Below, piece after piece: positions 9,556 to 18,783 of a DNA stretch of 64,000 nucleotides. A program made the translations under genes and the position numbers. Source of the stretch: Vibrio tubiashii. GTDB lineage: Bacteria > Pseudomonadota > Gammaproteobacteria > Enterobacterales > Vibrionaceae. Location: contig NZ_CP117030.1 of the NCBI RefSeq assembly GCF_028551255.1, positions 1,178,001 to 1,242,000 of the forward strand. Direction: 5' to 3'. Every line of letters starts with the position of its first letter. Within the stretch, counting starts at the first letter, position 1. The notes beneath the pieces are model-generated. The model was given only the letters and a program-made list of their open reading frames with translations, did no database searches and was not told the DNA's origin.

Positions 9556-10908
9556 TTAAATTGCTACTAACATCATTGCCGTATTAGGCTCTACCACCGC
9601 GCTACACTGCCCGTTTTGTGGCGCAAAACTATCAAGCGATAGCAAATCCATCCAATCTGAGTTCGCTTTAAACTCTATGGTTTGTGAGCGTTTAGATTTG
9701 TTAATAATCACCAAACCTTCTTTGCCGCGGCTAAAGACCAATAGATCGTCTGAAGCCTCAACAATCTTCATTTGAGAACCATGCATACGATTATGAAAAT
9801 CGATAGCGGCGATCATTTTTTCATCTTTCCAGGCATCGACCCAGCGTGGCTGCTTGTCTGTATTAACGATCCCACTAGTATCAAGATCCGTGTATATCAG
9901 TGGTACTCCGCCATCTCTCCCGAGTAAGTAACAATACCCTAGCCACTCTTGGTCTTCGCTCATGACTAAGTTTGCGAAAACATCGTTGTTAGGAATATCG
10001 TGGGTAATGGCAAACGTAATTGCCCGCGATTCCGACAGCGCTTGCCCGAAGCAATATGGGTCGACCAAGCTTTTTAAGCTACCGTCGACTTGCAGCGCAT
10101 CATGCATTGTCTGAAACAACGGGAAGTCATAGGCACCCAATCGCGTTTCAGCAAGATAGGGCTGCAAGAACAACTCGTACTCAGGCTGCGTTGCACCACC
10201 GCTGGTAATAATTTCACCGAAGATATGAATATCTTGGCAGATCTCTTCCGTCCAAACCTGTTTTAGATGCTCTAAGGTCATGTGTTTAGCGGCGTCAATG
10301 CGAAACCCTTTGACTCCCATACCTTTAAGCGCTTTAAGATAAGCTTGCTGCTGCTCGATAACGTGTGAGCAAACCCTTAACGTTGGTAAGCCTGGATCAG
10401 TCGGACCGCCAGTGATACGACCATTTTGCACTTGCCAGCGATCTTCCCAGTCTTCAATTCCAAACGCTTCGACAAAATCGTCATGATCGAAAATGGGCTC
10501 ATTTAAATCTCCAAACAAACGCTGGTTCTGATAGTAATCAGCAGATTGTTGGTAATCGAGCATGTCAGAGGCATTTGGATACTTTAGATCTGTCCTTATC
10601 GACGATTCATTCGCCATATGGTTGAACACCACATCGGCGTATACACCCACACCATAAGACGATAGAGTCTCCAGCATGCTTTTAAATGTTTCAGTATTAC
10701 CAAGTTGATTATCGATCACTCGATAATCTTGAGGTTGATAGCGTTGCCACCACTTGGTACCTGTTTCCCTTTTTAATGATTTCATTGGTGGTGAAACGAG
10801 TACGTACTTGTAGCCCGCTTGATGGATCTGGCGCGCTCTTTGTTCAACCATGTCATATGGCCAGTCAAACGCGTGTAAGATCACATCAGTTGCGTGAGAA
10901 CAGTTCAT
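9556..10908 (-). CDS. Alpha-amylase family (GH13) glycosidase
   Basis: About 450 residues from the ATG at 10908, which has AAGGA seven bases upstream; the frame is open to 10932. GH13 region I is DVVFNHMA, region II GFRIDAAKHM (nucleophile Asp), region III FGEIIT (acid/base Glu) and region IV FAITHDIPNND (transition-state Asp), all intact. There is no signal peptide, so it should act in the cytoplasm on imported or stored alpha-1,4-glucans. A small C-terminal beta domain (SKRSQTIEFKANSDWMDLL) is present. It is a stand-alone gene. Confidence 0.9.
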   Translation of the reverse strand: MNCSHATDVILHAFDWPYDMVEQRARQIHQAGYKYVLVSPPMKSLKRETGTKWWQRYQPQDYRVIDNQLGNTETFKSMLETLSSYGVGVYADVVFNHMANESSIRTDLKYPNASDMLDYQQSADYYQNQRLFGDLNEPIFDHDDFVEAFGIEDWEDRWQVQNGRITGGPTDPGLPTLRVCSHVIEQQQAYLKALKGMGVKGFRIDAAKHMTLEHLKQVWTEEICQDIHIFGEIITSGGATQPEYELFLQPYLAETRLGAYDFPLFQTMHDALQVDGSLKSLVDPYCFGQALSESRAITFAITHDIPNNDVFANLVMSEDQEWLGYCYLLGRDGGVPLIYTDLDTSGIVNTDKQPRWVDAWKDEKMIAAIDFHNRMHGSQMKIVEASDDLLVFSRGKEGLVIINKSKRSQTIEFKANSDWMDLLSLDSFAPQNGQCSAVVEPNTAMMLVAI

Positions 10909-11177
10909 CACGATTTCCTTTACAAGATTCATAACACTATAACGATACCCAAATACCCTTCATTTCTACTTTTCAGTTCTTATCGCAAAGCCACTTGAGT
11001 ATCTATAGTGAACACTGATTACCATCCTAACAAAGCATTCACACTAAGCTCTTCCCCCTTAAACTCTTTTTTTACGTAGTAGCTTTTAGGCGTAGATTGT
11101 CTAAATAGTGAGGTATTTAGTAAAATCTCATTGAGGACAGCGCTATACTTTCATCTGAGTTGTACAAGGATTGAAGT

Positions 11178-11825
11178 ATGAACAAAATTCGAATTGATAT
11201 TGTTTCTGATGTCGTTTGCCCATGGTGCATTATTGGCTACAAACGTTTAGAGCACGCACTTGCCGCTCTGAGCGATGAAGTTGAAGCCGATATACAGTGG
11301 CACCCTTTTGAGCTAAACCCAGCGATGGGAGACGAAGGACAAAATCTGCGAGAACACCTAGCTGAAAAGTATGGCACAACGACAGAAGCCAGTATCTCAG
11401 CGAGAGAAACTCTGACCAATCTAGGTAACGAGGTAGGGTTTGAGTTCAACTTCAATGACGACTCACGAATCTATAACACGCGCAAAGCCCACCAGCTTTT
11501 AATGTGGGCACAAAGTGAAGGCAAACAGTTCGCCTTAGAGCTTGCTCTGTTTCACGCCTACTTCACCAATGGTAAAGATATTAGCGACTCTCAAGTACTG
11601 ATTGAATGCGCCACTGAGCTAGGGCTAGAACAAGACCTCGTCACTAGCGTTATAGAAGATGAAAGCTGGGCGGAAGCCGTGGCGTCTACCGAGCAGCAAT
11701 GGCTTGAAGCGGGCATCAACGCTGTTCCTGCAATCATCATTAATCGAAAGCATCTCATTTCCGGCGCGCAAACCACCGAGTTGCTAATATCGGCCATCAA
11801 TCAGATTACTCAATCTCAAGAGTAG
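11178..11825 (+). CDS. DsbA-family oxidoreductase (FrnE-like)
   Basis: 215 residues with a thioredoxin fold containing the inserted helical domain typical of FrnE/DsbA proteins. VCPWC near residue 14 supplies the CPWC redox pair, and VPAII near residue 182 supplies the cis-proline. There is no signal peptide, which is normal for the cytoplasmic FrnE group (disulfide isomerase or GST-kappa-like roles). The gene is preceded by AAGGATTG before the ATG. It stands 77 bp before an M14-type hydrolase in the same direction. Confidence 0.9.
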   Translation: MNKIRIDIVSDVVCPWCIIGYKRLEHALAALSDEVEADIQWHPFELNPAMGDEGQNLREHLAEKYGTTTEASISARETLTNLGNEVGFEFNFNDDSRIYNTRKAHQLLMWAQSEGKQFALELALFHAYFTNGKDISDSQVLIECATELGLEQDLVTSVIEDESWAEAVASTEQQWLEAGINAVPAIIINRKHLISGAQTTELLISAINQITQSQE

Positions 11826-11971
11826 CGCTCATTTCTCCGCATTATCGCCACAACAAAGGATGTCAAAACCAAGTCAATCTTTCACGTTCTGCAAGATAAT
11901 ATTTGCCTGCCCCAAATGGGCACACTATGCTGTTTGACGTTTTCTACAACCATAATGATAAAGGCAAGGTA

Positions 11972-12892
11972 ATGCGCAGTTCTTACACTTATCCAATCGG
12001 TACCCCGGGGCAAAAATGGGGTGACGCTGAGCGAATCGCTTGGCGTGAACAAACCACGATTAAACGTTTATATCAAAAAGAAGTCGTTCCCAAGATTCAG
12101 GCACTTTCAGAGCAGTTTGATGTTGAGCAATATGGCGCTCTCTCTTATGACCAAGAGCGTTACCCGCTTTTCTGTATTAAGTCGAAAAACTGGCATGATG
12201 AGAAGCCAATTGTGTTGGTCACAGGTGGCGTACACGGCTACGAAACCAGTGGTGTTCACGGCGCTTTAAAATTTGCCGCCAATGAAATGGAAAAGTACAG
12301 CGAACATTTCAACATTGTAATTGCTCCTTGTGTCAGTCCATGGGGCTATGAAGTGATCAACCGTTGGAACCCATTAGCGCTTGATCCAAACCGTTCTTTC
12401 TACCAAGACTCACCTGCCGAAGAATCTGCAAACCTAATGAAACTCATCACCTCATTGGGCCGCGATGTGCTGGTTCACATTGACCTACATGAAACCACAG
12501 ACAGTGACGAAACCGAGTTTCGCCCCGCCCTAGCCGCTCGTGATGGTATCGAATACATTGAAGGTATGATTCCGGATGGTTTTTACACTGTAGGTGACAC
12601 TGAGAACCCTCAGCCTGAATTCCAAGCTGCTGTGATTGAGTCAGTAAGCAAAGTGACTCACATCGCTCCAGCAGATGATAAAGGGGAAATCATTGGCTCA
12701 CCTGTGGTTCAGCACGGCGTGATTAACTACCCAATGGTTAAGCTCGGCCTATGTGGCGGTGTTACGACCTGCACCTATGGCACGACCACAGAAGTTTACC
12801 CAGATAGCCCGAAAGTGACTGATGAAGAGTGTAATGACGCTCAAGTCGCAGCCATCGTCGGTGGCTTGGATTACGTTATCGCGAATCGATAA
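11972..12892 (+). CDS. M14-family zinc carboxypeptidase-like / aspartoacylase-like hydrolase
   Basis: The open frame starts at a TTG (11903), but the ATG at 11972 follows AAGGCAAGG and gives about 306 residues. GGVHGYETSG carries the HxxE zinc ligands of the M14 fold, and HIDLHETTDSDETEF supplies the third zinc histidine. RWNPLALDPNRSF resembles the substrate-binding Asn-Arg motif of carboxypeptidases and succinylglutamate desuccinylase/aspartoacylase enzymes. It would cleave a peptide or an N-acyl amino acid in the cytoplasm. The substrate cannot be told. A terminator follows. Confidence 0.8.
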   Translation: MRSSYTYPIGTPGQKWGDAERIAWREQTTIKRLYQKEVVPKIQALSEQFDVEQYGALSYDQERYPLFCIKSKNWHDEKPIVLVTGGVHGYETSGVHGALKFAANEMEKYSEHFNIVIAPCVSPWGYEVINRWNPLALDPNRSFYQDSPAEESANLMKLITSLGRDVLVHIDLHETTDSDETEFRPALAARDGIEYIEGMIPDGFYTVGDTENPQPEFQAAVIESVSKVTHIAPADDKGEIIGSPVVQHGVINYPMVKLGLCGGVTTCTYGTTTEVYPDSPKVTDEECNDAQVAAIVGGLDYVIANR

Positions 12893-12941
12893 CCGCGGGT
12901 CAAACTATTCAAGCATCAATAAACGACACTTGTCGTTTCTA

Positions 12942-12980
12942 TAGCCTTCGAGCCTATTCAAATAGGTTCGAAGGCTAAAT
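12942..12980 (+). terminator. Hairpin terminator after the M14-type gene
   Basis: TAGCCTTCGAGCCTATT pairs with AATAGGTTCGAAGGCTA (one G-U pair), followed by AATTTTAAC. A second small hairpin, AAACGAC-ACT-TGTCGTTT, precedes it at about 12921-12938. Confidence 0.75.
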
Positions 12981-13049
12981 TTTAACTAACTAACCAACAT
13001 CATTCCGCGCTAGGCAGGATTCCACCTTGCTGCATGAAGAAGCGCTTTA

Positions 13050-14492
13050 TCACTCATGGCTCAATACTCCGTGTGTAGTTGAAGCAGAACATGCCACAGC
13101 TTCAGGTGCGAAGTGATGAAGGTTTATCACCTTGTCGCAAAGCTTTTCTAACGCGATTTCATCATGACCAATGATCAGCAAACTGCATTGCTGCTCGGTC
13201 GCGAGTGACGTTAGCAGTTGGAGTGTTTCCGCGGCGGTGATCGGATCAAGGCGCGACGTTGGCTCATCGGCTATCAACAGCTTAGGTTTTAGCAATAAGG
13301 CTCGTAAAATCGCGAAGCGTTGCAACTCACCTCCCGAAACCTCCCTCGGCGTGCGTTCTAACAAACTTGCGTCTAACTTAAGCCGAGCCATTAAAGGTGT
13401 AACATCAGCAAAATCAAAAGGATGAATTCGCTGTAAGTCTCGCAATAACTGGTTCAAGCTAATGTTAGCTGGAAACGCACTCGGTGGATCTTGATAGAGT
13501 TTGAGCTTTTGCCCGACAGCGATCGGTTGATGGAAGACAATCTCACCACAGGCAGGAGTTAACAGCCCCAAGATTGCATCAGCCAAACTGGTTTTACCGC
13601 AGCCACTTTGACCACAGATTCCCAATACCTCCCCCTGATTGAGCGTAAACGAGACATCATTAAAAAGGGTGTACTGGTTTCGCTGCAATGAGAGTTTATC
13701 TACGTTGAGCAATGTTTGTTGAGTTTGGGCAGAAACTCGTTGCGTCCAATATCTCGGGTTCGATTCGATAAGTTGCTTAGTATAAGCCGAGGTCGGGTTA
13801 GCTAACACATCATGAGCATCACCGGATTCCACTACAACCCCCTGCTTCATTACGATAATGTCACCACCTAGCTTCTGTGCTAACTCAATATCGTGCGTAA
13901 TGGTAATTAACCCTTCATGCTTTGCGTGCTCTGCCAGCATATCCCCTACAATATGGCAATGAGCGCGATCTAGCCCCTTAGTCGGTTCATCTGCCAAAAG
14001 TAGTTCGCCACCAGCTTGTTTCGCACACAAATAGGCGATGCGCTGTGCCATACCCCCCGACAGCTGGAAAGGATACTGACTCTTTGCTTTGCTAAGGTTC
14101 ATACTTTGCAGCGCTTGTTCTGTGAAAGACCTTGCCTGCTTTTCTGTTCGCCCATTGACTAAAGTATGCACCTCTTCAATTTGCTTGTGCACTGGCATAA
14201 TTGGATCTAGCGCGAGCCATGGCTCCTGTGGCAATAGCGCGATTTGCTTACCCCATGTGAGTTGCAACTCTGAGTCACTGACTAAACGCTCCGACAGATA
14301 GATTTGTCCAGTTGCTTTCAGCTCTTTAGGTAAGGTGCTGGTAAGAGCCGCAGCAATCAGGCTCTTCCCTGCACCAGTTTCGCCCAAAATCGTCAGCGGA
14401 CGACCTTTATGTAATTCAAAGTTAACAGGTTCAACTAACACGCACTGCTCTGTTGAGACAGATAACGACTCAACTCGAATCAATTGACTCAT
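13050..14492 (-). CDS. Fused dual ATPase of a peptide/nickel-type ABC importer
   Basis: The frame is open further upstream, but the ATG at 14492 overlaps the permease stop codon (ATGA), giving 480 residues. Two complete ABC domains are fused. The first has Walker A GETGAGKS, signature LSGGMAQR and Walker B LLLADEPTKGLD. The second has Walker A GQSGCGKT, signature VSGGELQR and Walker B LLIADEPTSRLD. It corresponds to OppD-OppF or NikD-NikE joined in one chain and energises the two permeases upstream. It is the last gene of the four-gene operon. Confidence 0.93.
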   Translation of the reverse strand: MSQLIRVESLSVSTEQCVLVEPVNFELHKGRPLTILGETGAGKSLIAAALTSTLPKELKATGQIYLSERLVSDSELQLTWGKQIALLPQEPWLALDPIMPVHKQIEEVHTLVNGRTEKQARSFTEQALQSMNLSKAKSQYPFQLSGGMAQRIAYLCAKQAGGELLLADEPTKGLDRAHCHIVGDMLAEHAKHEGLITITHDIELAQKLGGDIIVMKQGVVVESGDAHDVLANPTSAYTKQLIESNPRYWTQRVSAQTQQTLLNVDKLSLQRNQYTLFNDVSFTLNQGEVLGICGQSGCGKTSLADAILGLLTPACGEIVFHQPIAVGQKLKLYQDPPSAFPANISLNQLLRDLQRIHPFDFADVTPLMARLKLDASLLERTPREVSGGELQRFAILRALLLKPKLLIADEPTSRLDPITAAETLQLLTSLATEQQCSLLIIGHDEIALEKLCDKVINLHHFAPEAVACSASTTHGVLSHE

Positions 14493-15274
14493 GACTTTTC
14501 TCCACTCGCGAGTAAATGGAATCCGAGAACCAGCACAAACAAGGTCAACAATGGTTGTGCCAATACCCAAGGAGCAACTTGATAGTATCGAAATAGCTCG
14601 ACCATCATTAAGCCAAGCTCTGCTTCTGGCGGCTTGAGACCAACGTGTAAAAAGCCCAGTGACGCCAAGGCGAGGATCGTATTTCCAGCGCCAAAGCAAC
14701 ACAAGGTAAAGACATCTTGGCGGCAATGCGGCCAAATGTGACGTTTAAACACGTACCAAGAGCCAAAGCCATACAAGAGTGAAGCTTCCACTTCTGGTGA
14801 CGCAATCAGTGACATGGTTCGGTTACGCACCACGCGGAAAAACTCAACCCAAAGAATCAGTGCGATCGCAACGTACAATATGGTGAACGAACCCGGTACA
14901 AGCGCAGCAAATAGCAGAACTAAGATTAAGCCAGGCATCGCAAGGATCATGTTCATCCCAAAGGTGAACACTCTGTCCCACCACCCTCTGCGCCATCCTG
15001 CCAATACGCCTGCTGCAATACCTAATGCGGCGGATGTGAGTACGCTCAGCCACGCGAGTGTCAGCGAAGTCACCACAGCGTCACTCAAACGGGCAAAATT
15101 ACTGCGGCCAAAATGATCTCGACCAAAGGGCTCAGCTAAATCTGGCGTAGCAAAGGCGAGCGACAACTGCTGGGTTGCAGGATCTGAGTTGAACAGCAGT
15201 TTTTCAACCAACACGAGCATTAACACGACAGCAATGATCGCCATACCAACCATTTGTTTCTGAGCAAGCTTCAT
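14489..15274 (-). CDS. ABC importer permease, DppC/NikC type
   Basis: 261 residues, five to six membrane helices, with the Dpp/Nik/Opp-type permease domain. The N-terminal segment includes PFGRDHFGRSNFARL, the DxxGRD-like stretch typical of DppC/NikC. The EAA loop lies near EVEASLLYGFGSWYVFKRHI. It overlaps the upstream permease by four bases and the ATPase gene by four bases, so the genes are translationally coupled. It forms the inner membrane channel with the partner permease. Confidence 0.92.
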   Translation of the reverse strand: MKLAQKQMVGMAIIAVVLMLVLVEKLLFNSDPATQQLSLAFATPDLAEPFGRDHFGRSNFARLSDAVVTSLTLAWLSVLTSAALGIAAGVLAGWRRGWWDRVFTFGMNMILAMPGLILVLLFAALVPGSFTILYVAIALILWVEFFRVVRNRTMSLIASPEVEASLLYGFGSWYVFKRHIWPHCRQDVFTLCCFGAGNTILALASLGFLHVGLKPPEAELGLMMVELFRYYQVAPWVLAQPLLTLFVLVLGFHLLASGEKS

Positions 15275-16215
15275 TGCACTACCTCCTGTTGTTGGCGCGG
15301 ATCAAGCTGATAAGTCACAAGATCAATCACGGTGTTAATTGCAACAAACAGTAGCCCCATCACCAAAGCGGTAGCTTGGATCATCGGGATATCTCGGGCA
15401 AAAATGGCATGGGCTAAGGCATGACCAATTCCTGGCCAAGAAAACAGCGATTCAATCATTATGATCCCTTCCATCAGACCAATTGTTTGTAAAGCAAGGA
15501 AGGTCACAATGGGGATCGCGATATGGCGCTGAGCATGGTGTTGAAATGCTTGCTCAAAGCTCAAGCCTTTCAATCGTGCGAACTTAAAGTACGGTGCGTT
15601 GATGGCACTCTGAGTTGCGTTCCGAATCAAGCGATTAGACATCGCAGCTAGCGAAAGCGCCAAGGTTAATCCAGGCAATAATAGATGCAAAGGGGTTCCA
15701 AAACCGGCGACTGGAAGCAAACCAAGATGGAGAGAAAAAATAATAGTAAGGACTAAGCCAATCACAAACACGGGTTGAGCGCGAATAAACACGGAAACTA
15801 TCAGCGTCCACTTATCCAACATAGAATCCGCGTGCTTACCACAATAAACTCCGATTGGTATGGCGATTAATGCCGAGATAAGCAGCGCGACTACAGCTAA
15901 CAAGAGTGAGTGGCCTAATTGGTGCTGAACCTCTTCTATAACTGGTGCTCCGCTGATAAGGGAGTTGCCTAAGTCAAACTGAATTAGGTCCCAAAGCCAT
16001 TGCAAATAAAGCTCGTAACCGGAGCGATCGAGTCCTAGCTCCGCTCTAACCGCTGTTGCCGCTTCTGCATCGACATAATCATAGCCGTAGCGCCCAGCGG
16101 CAATGCGAAAGGCAAAATCGCCCGGAAGTAGCCGCATGAGGATGAAAGTTAGCGTACCAATACTCCAAGCCACTAAGGTGGCTTGGAATAAACGCCTGAA
16201 GAGGATATTAATCAT
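15271..16215 (-). CDS. ABC importer permease, DppB/NikB type
   Basis: 314 residues with an N-terminal helix and the DppB/NikB permease fold. ILMRLLPGDFAF is the usual Pro-Gly-Asp motif after helix 1, and the periplasmic domain and EAA loop (about ARLKGLSFEQAFQHHAQRH) follow. It starts inside the last codons of the substrate-binding protein gene (8-base overlap) and ends with a 4-base overlap into the second permease. It is an inner membrane component of the importer. Confidence 0.92.
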   Translation of the reverse strand: MINILFRRLFQATLVAWSIGTLTFILMRLLPGDFAFRIAAGRYGYDYVDAEAATAVRAELGLDRSGYELYLQWLWDLIQFDLGNSLISGAPVIEEVQHQLGHSLLLAVVALLISALIAIPIGVYCGKHADSMLDKWTLIVSVFIRAQPVFVIGLVLTIIFSLHLGLLPVAGFGTPLHLLLPGLTLALSLAAMSNRLIRNATQSAINAPYFKFARLKGLSFEQAFQHHAQRHIAIPIVTFLALQTIGLMEGIIMIESLFSWPGIGHALAHAIFARDIPMIQATALVMGLLFVAINTVIDLVTYQLDPRQQQEVVQ

Positions 16216-17743
16216 TCAACGTCATCTCTGAAATGCGGTAGTTAATCTCAAACGGGTCGAAACTGAAGTTACCCACTTTCTTGTTAACGGCGACAAGTTG
16301 GGTATAGAAGGTAATTGGGATAAGCGGCATATCATTCGCCAATATGTGTGCTGCTTGCTGGGCATGTTGCTGATAACTTGCAGGATCTTTAGTCGCGCTT
16401 AAGCGGTTGAGTAGTTGGCTAAACTCCGGTGAAGACCAGTTAGTAGGCCCCCAGTCACTGCCTTTATGCTGAGCAAAATCCTTCAACAACAAGGCAAGCG
16501 GGTCGACCGTAGCACCGAAGTTTCGCGCCACTAAACCTAACTCAATAGTACCGTCTTGGTGTTTAGCTGGGATCGCACTCGAATTATCAATGCTGATCTC
16601 GACTTGAATGCCGATCTCTTTGAGCTGAGCTTGAATAGCAGTAGCGACAAGTGGTAATTCAGGGCGATCAGAGTAAGTCGTCAGGTTAACCACGAAACCT
16701 TGTCCATCACGTTGTAACATTCCCTGCTCATCCGCTTGCCAACCTTGAGAAACCAGTAGCTGCTGCGCTTTGTTCAAGTCACGCGAAGTTTGGGAGAAGT
16801 GTTCAATGTGCCACGCTCCCAACGAAGGGGCAAACAACTGGTACGCTTCAGAGCCTGGCATACGGATGATTTGCTGAGAAATTCCAGATCGGTCCAAAGC
16901 TAAGCTTAACGCTTGACGTGTTTGAGGCGAGTTTAGATACGGGTGCTCATTGTTAATTTTTAACAAGATAGTACGAGGAATCGATTCGCGTACTACCTCG
17001 ACAGAGTCTGTTTGCTGTAAGGGGGCAACACTAGCAGGATCAAGTGTATAGACAATATCGGCTTGGCCTGTCTGCGCCAACAAGGCTCGACTTTCGGCGC
17101 GGTGACCCGCAAGGTACTGCACTTTTTCAATGTTGGCTTTCTGCCCCCAATAGTTGTCGTAGCGTGTGACATGAATCTTGTGCGGCGGAATCAGCTCTTC
17201 AATCTGATAAGGGCCGGTGCCTGACAACGAAGTAGCTACGCCCTCTTCGTTGTAGCTACTTGGTGAAGCAATGGCAACCGTGTAGTGAGCCAACACCGTC
17301 AGCATTGGATTGTACGGTTTCGATAACTCAAGAGTGAGTTGGTTACCTTGCGCCGTAATTTGGGAAATAGGCACGCGCTTAATTACGCCGGGCTTAGCCA
17401 TGGCATTTTCTAGTGCGATTTTTGCCGCAGCAGCGTCAAACTTTGCACCATCATGAAAGATGACATCATCGCGCAGTGTAAAGGTCCAGATAAGATCATC
17501 TGCGCTGACTGACCAAGCCGCTGCCAATTGAGGCTCTACCTGACCTTTGTTATTAATCGCGACCAAAGACTCGACCACTTGCATACGAGTAAACATATAG
17601 CCATCTTTTGATAAATCTTGGCTAGAGAACTCAAATGGCCCAGAAATCTTGAGTGCGGGTTGGCTTTCAGGTTGATTGAATTGACTCATCCCCAGAGCAG
17701 CCACAACCGCGATAGCTGCCAAAGCGAAAATCCTACTTTTCAT
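16208..17743 (-). CDS. ABC importer substrate-binding protein, family 5 (Nik/Opp type)
   Basis: 511 residues from the ATG at 17743, with AAGGAT upstream; the frame is open to 17803. MKSRIFALAAIAVVAALG looks like a signal peptide or membrane anchor with no lipobox cysteine. The body has the SBP_bac_5 pattern: LAAAWSVSADDLIWTFTLRD, VIFHDGAKF, GTGPYQIEE and NNEHPYLNSPQTRQALSLA. It binds a peptide, opine or metal complex in the periplasm. Sequence style is closer to NikA-like than to OppA proteins, but the ligand is not determined. First gene of the operon, downstream of a promoter with a Zur-like box. Confidence 0.9.
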   Translation of the reverse strand: MKSRIFALAAIAVVAALGMSQFNQPESQPALKISGPFEFSSQDLSKDGYMFTRMQVVESLVAINNKGQVEPQLAAAWSVSADDLIWTFTLRDDVIFHDGAKFDAAAAKIALENAMAKPGVIKRVPISQITAQGNQLTLELSKPYNPMLTVLAHYTVAIASPSSYNEEGVATSLSGTGPYQIEELIPPHKIHVTRYDNYWGQKANIEKVQYLAGHRAESRALLAQTGQADIVYTLDPASVAPLQQTDSVEVVRESIPRTILLKINNEHPYLNSPQTRQALSLALDRSGISQQIIRMPGSEAYQLFAPSLGAWHIEHFSQTSRDLNKAQQLLVSQGWQADEQGMLQRDGQGFVVNLTTYSDRPELPLVATAIQAQLKEIGIQVEISIDNSSAIPAKHQDGTIELGLVARNFGATVDPLALLLKDFAQHKGSDWGPTNWSSPEFSQLLNRLSATKDPASYQQHAQQAAHILANDMPLIPITFYTQLVAVNKKVGNFSFDPFEINYRISEMTLND

Positions 17744-17774
17744 TAACTGTATATCCTTGATGTATGAATTGATA

Positions 17775-17797
17775 GATATGTTATAACGTAACAATGC
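17775..17797. promoter_or_regulatory. Zur-like box on the importer promoter
   Basis: The central 15 bases, TGTTATAACGTAACA, differ from the gammaproteobacterial Zur core TGTTATA-W-TATAACA at two positions. Over 23 bases I count 18 matches to the E. coli Zur consensus as I remember it. The box covers the -10 element of the candidate importer promoter, as expected for a repressor site. Zur control would mean induction under zinc starvation. The match is visible; the binding is inference. Confidence 0.5.
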
Positions 17798-17807
17798 ATA
17801 CAATCAA
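17780..17807 (-). promoter_or_regulatory. Candidate sigma-70 promoter for the ABC importer operon
   Basis: On the minus strand TTGATT (-35, 17802-17807) and TATAAC (-10, 17780-17785) are separated by 16 bp. They lie 37-64 bases upstream of the start codon of the binding-protein gene. The Zur-like box overlaps the -10 element and spacer. Confidence 0.45.
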
Positions 17808-17895
17808 GATGAGAATAGGTCTCAATTGGAAATTTGGTTAAAATAATCGAAAAAGTGCGATTCGTCAGCTAGAAGCGAAAGAGAACTCCCTTTGC

Positions 17896-18684
17896 CTACA
17901 ACAAGCGCCCTTTATACTGTTCCGGAGTTTGCCCAGAGTACTTTTTAAACATAGCAATAAACGGGCTGGCTTGGTTGTAACCTAGCGTGAGCGCAACCTC
18001 TTTCACTGAGTGGCCTTTGCGCAGGAGCTCCATCGAGTGTAAATAGCGCACTCTTAGTCGCCACTCAGTGAAACTCATCCCGAGTTCAGCCTGACAGTGC
18101 CTTGCCAACGTCCTCTCTGTGGTATGCACACGTTCTGCCCAAACAGACAAGCTGGTGTTATCAATTGGGTTCTCTTCCACCGCTGCAAGGATCTTAGCCA
18201 GGTATTTATTGTCTGTAGATGGGAGAAAATGGTGCTGGGTATCCCGTGTGGCGAGTTGATCTAGCAGTACCTGAACTAAGCGCTTGTCTTGCTCAGATTC
18301 AGCGACGTTAATATCTCGCTGACGGAAATCATCAATAATAGCCGATACGATCGGGGTAACTTTGATCAGACTAGTGCAGTCCGGGAAGTTCTCTGTATGG
18401 GCTTGTGCAATATTGAGCGAGCAATAAGAAAGTGGCTTACGATTGAAGCTAGTATGCATGATCCCTGCGGGTACCCATATTGCCAGATGAGGCGGCGCTA
18501 AAAATCGAGTGTCTTCTGCTTCCATCTCTAAAATACCACCGCTGATCAGTTGTACCTGACCCCATGGATGGCTATGCATCCGAGTTTCGGTATTGGACAG
18601 AAACGCTTCGAAATTCATAAATACATCTGATGGTGCTTTATCAATTGATAACGAAGGGTGAAGGTGTTTTGCTGACTTTCTCAA
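17896..18684 (-). CDS. AraC-family regulator with cupin sensor
   Basis: 262 residues. The N-terminal half is an AraC cupin domain (HSHPWGQVQLISGGILEMEA, then IWVPAGIMHT). The C-terminal half has two helix-turn-helix motifs, VWAERVHTTERTLARHCQAE and EVALTLGYNQASPFIAMFKK. It resembles the RipA/NimR-type AraC regulators. It lies between the importer operon (same strand, downstream) and a divergent DMT exporter, 99 bp away. The exporter is the most likely target and the importer a possible one. Confidence 0.88.
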   Translation of the reverse strand: MRKSAKHLHPSLSIDKAPSDVFMNFEAFLSNTETRMHSHPWGQVQLISGGILEMEAEDTRFLAPPHLAIWVPAGIMHTSFNRKPLSYCSLNIAQAHTENFPDCTSLIKVTPIVSAIIDDFRQRDINVAESEQDKRLVQVLLDQLATRDTQHHFLPSTDNKYLAKILAAVEENPIDNTSLSVWAERVHTTERTLARHCQAELGMSFTEWRLRVRYLHSMELLRKGHSVKEVALTLGYNQASPFIAMFKKYSGQTPEQYKGRLL

Positions 18685-18783
18685 ACTTGTCTTCCTATGA
18701 CGTACAATGTCTTTTTAAAGATATATATAATTATATCGACCTGTCAGACTATCTTCTACCGATAATAATGCGATGGTGTTCAC

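Noticed and set aside
13050..14735. Longer reading of the dual ATPase from 14735
   Set aside because: The ATG at 14492 overlaps the permease stop as ATGA; the longer N-terminus would translate the permease gene in another frame.
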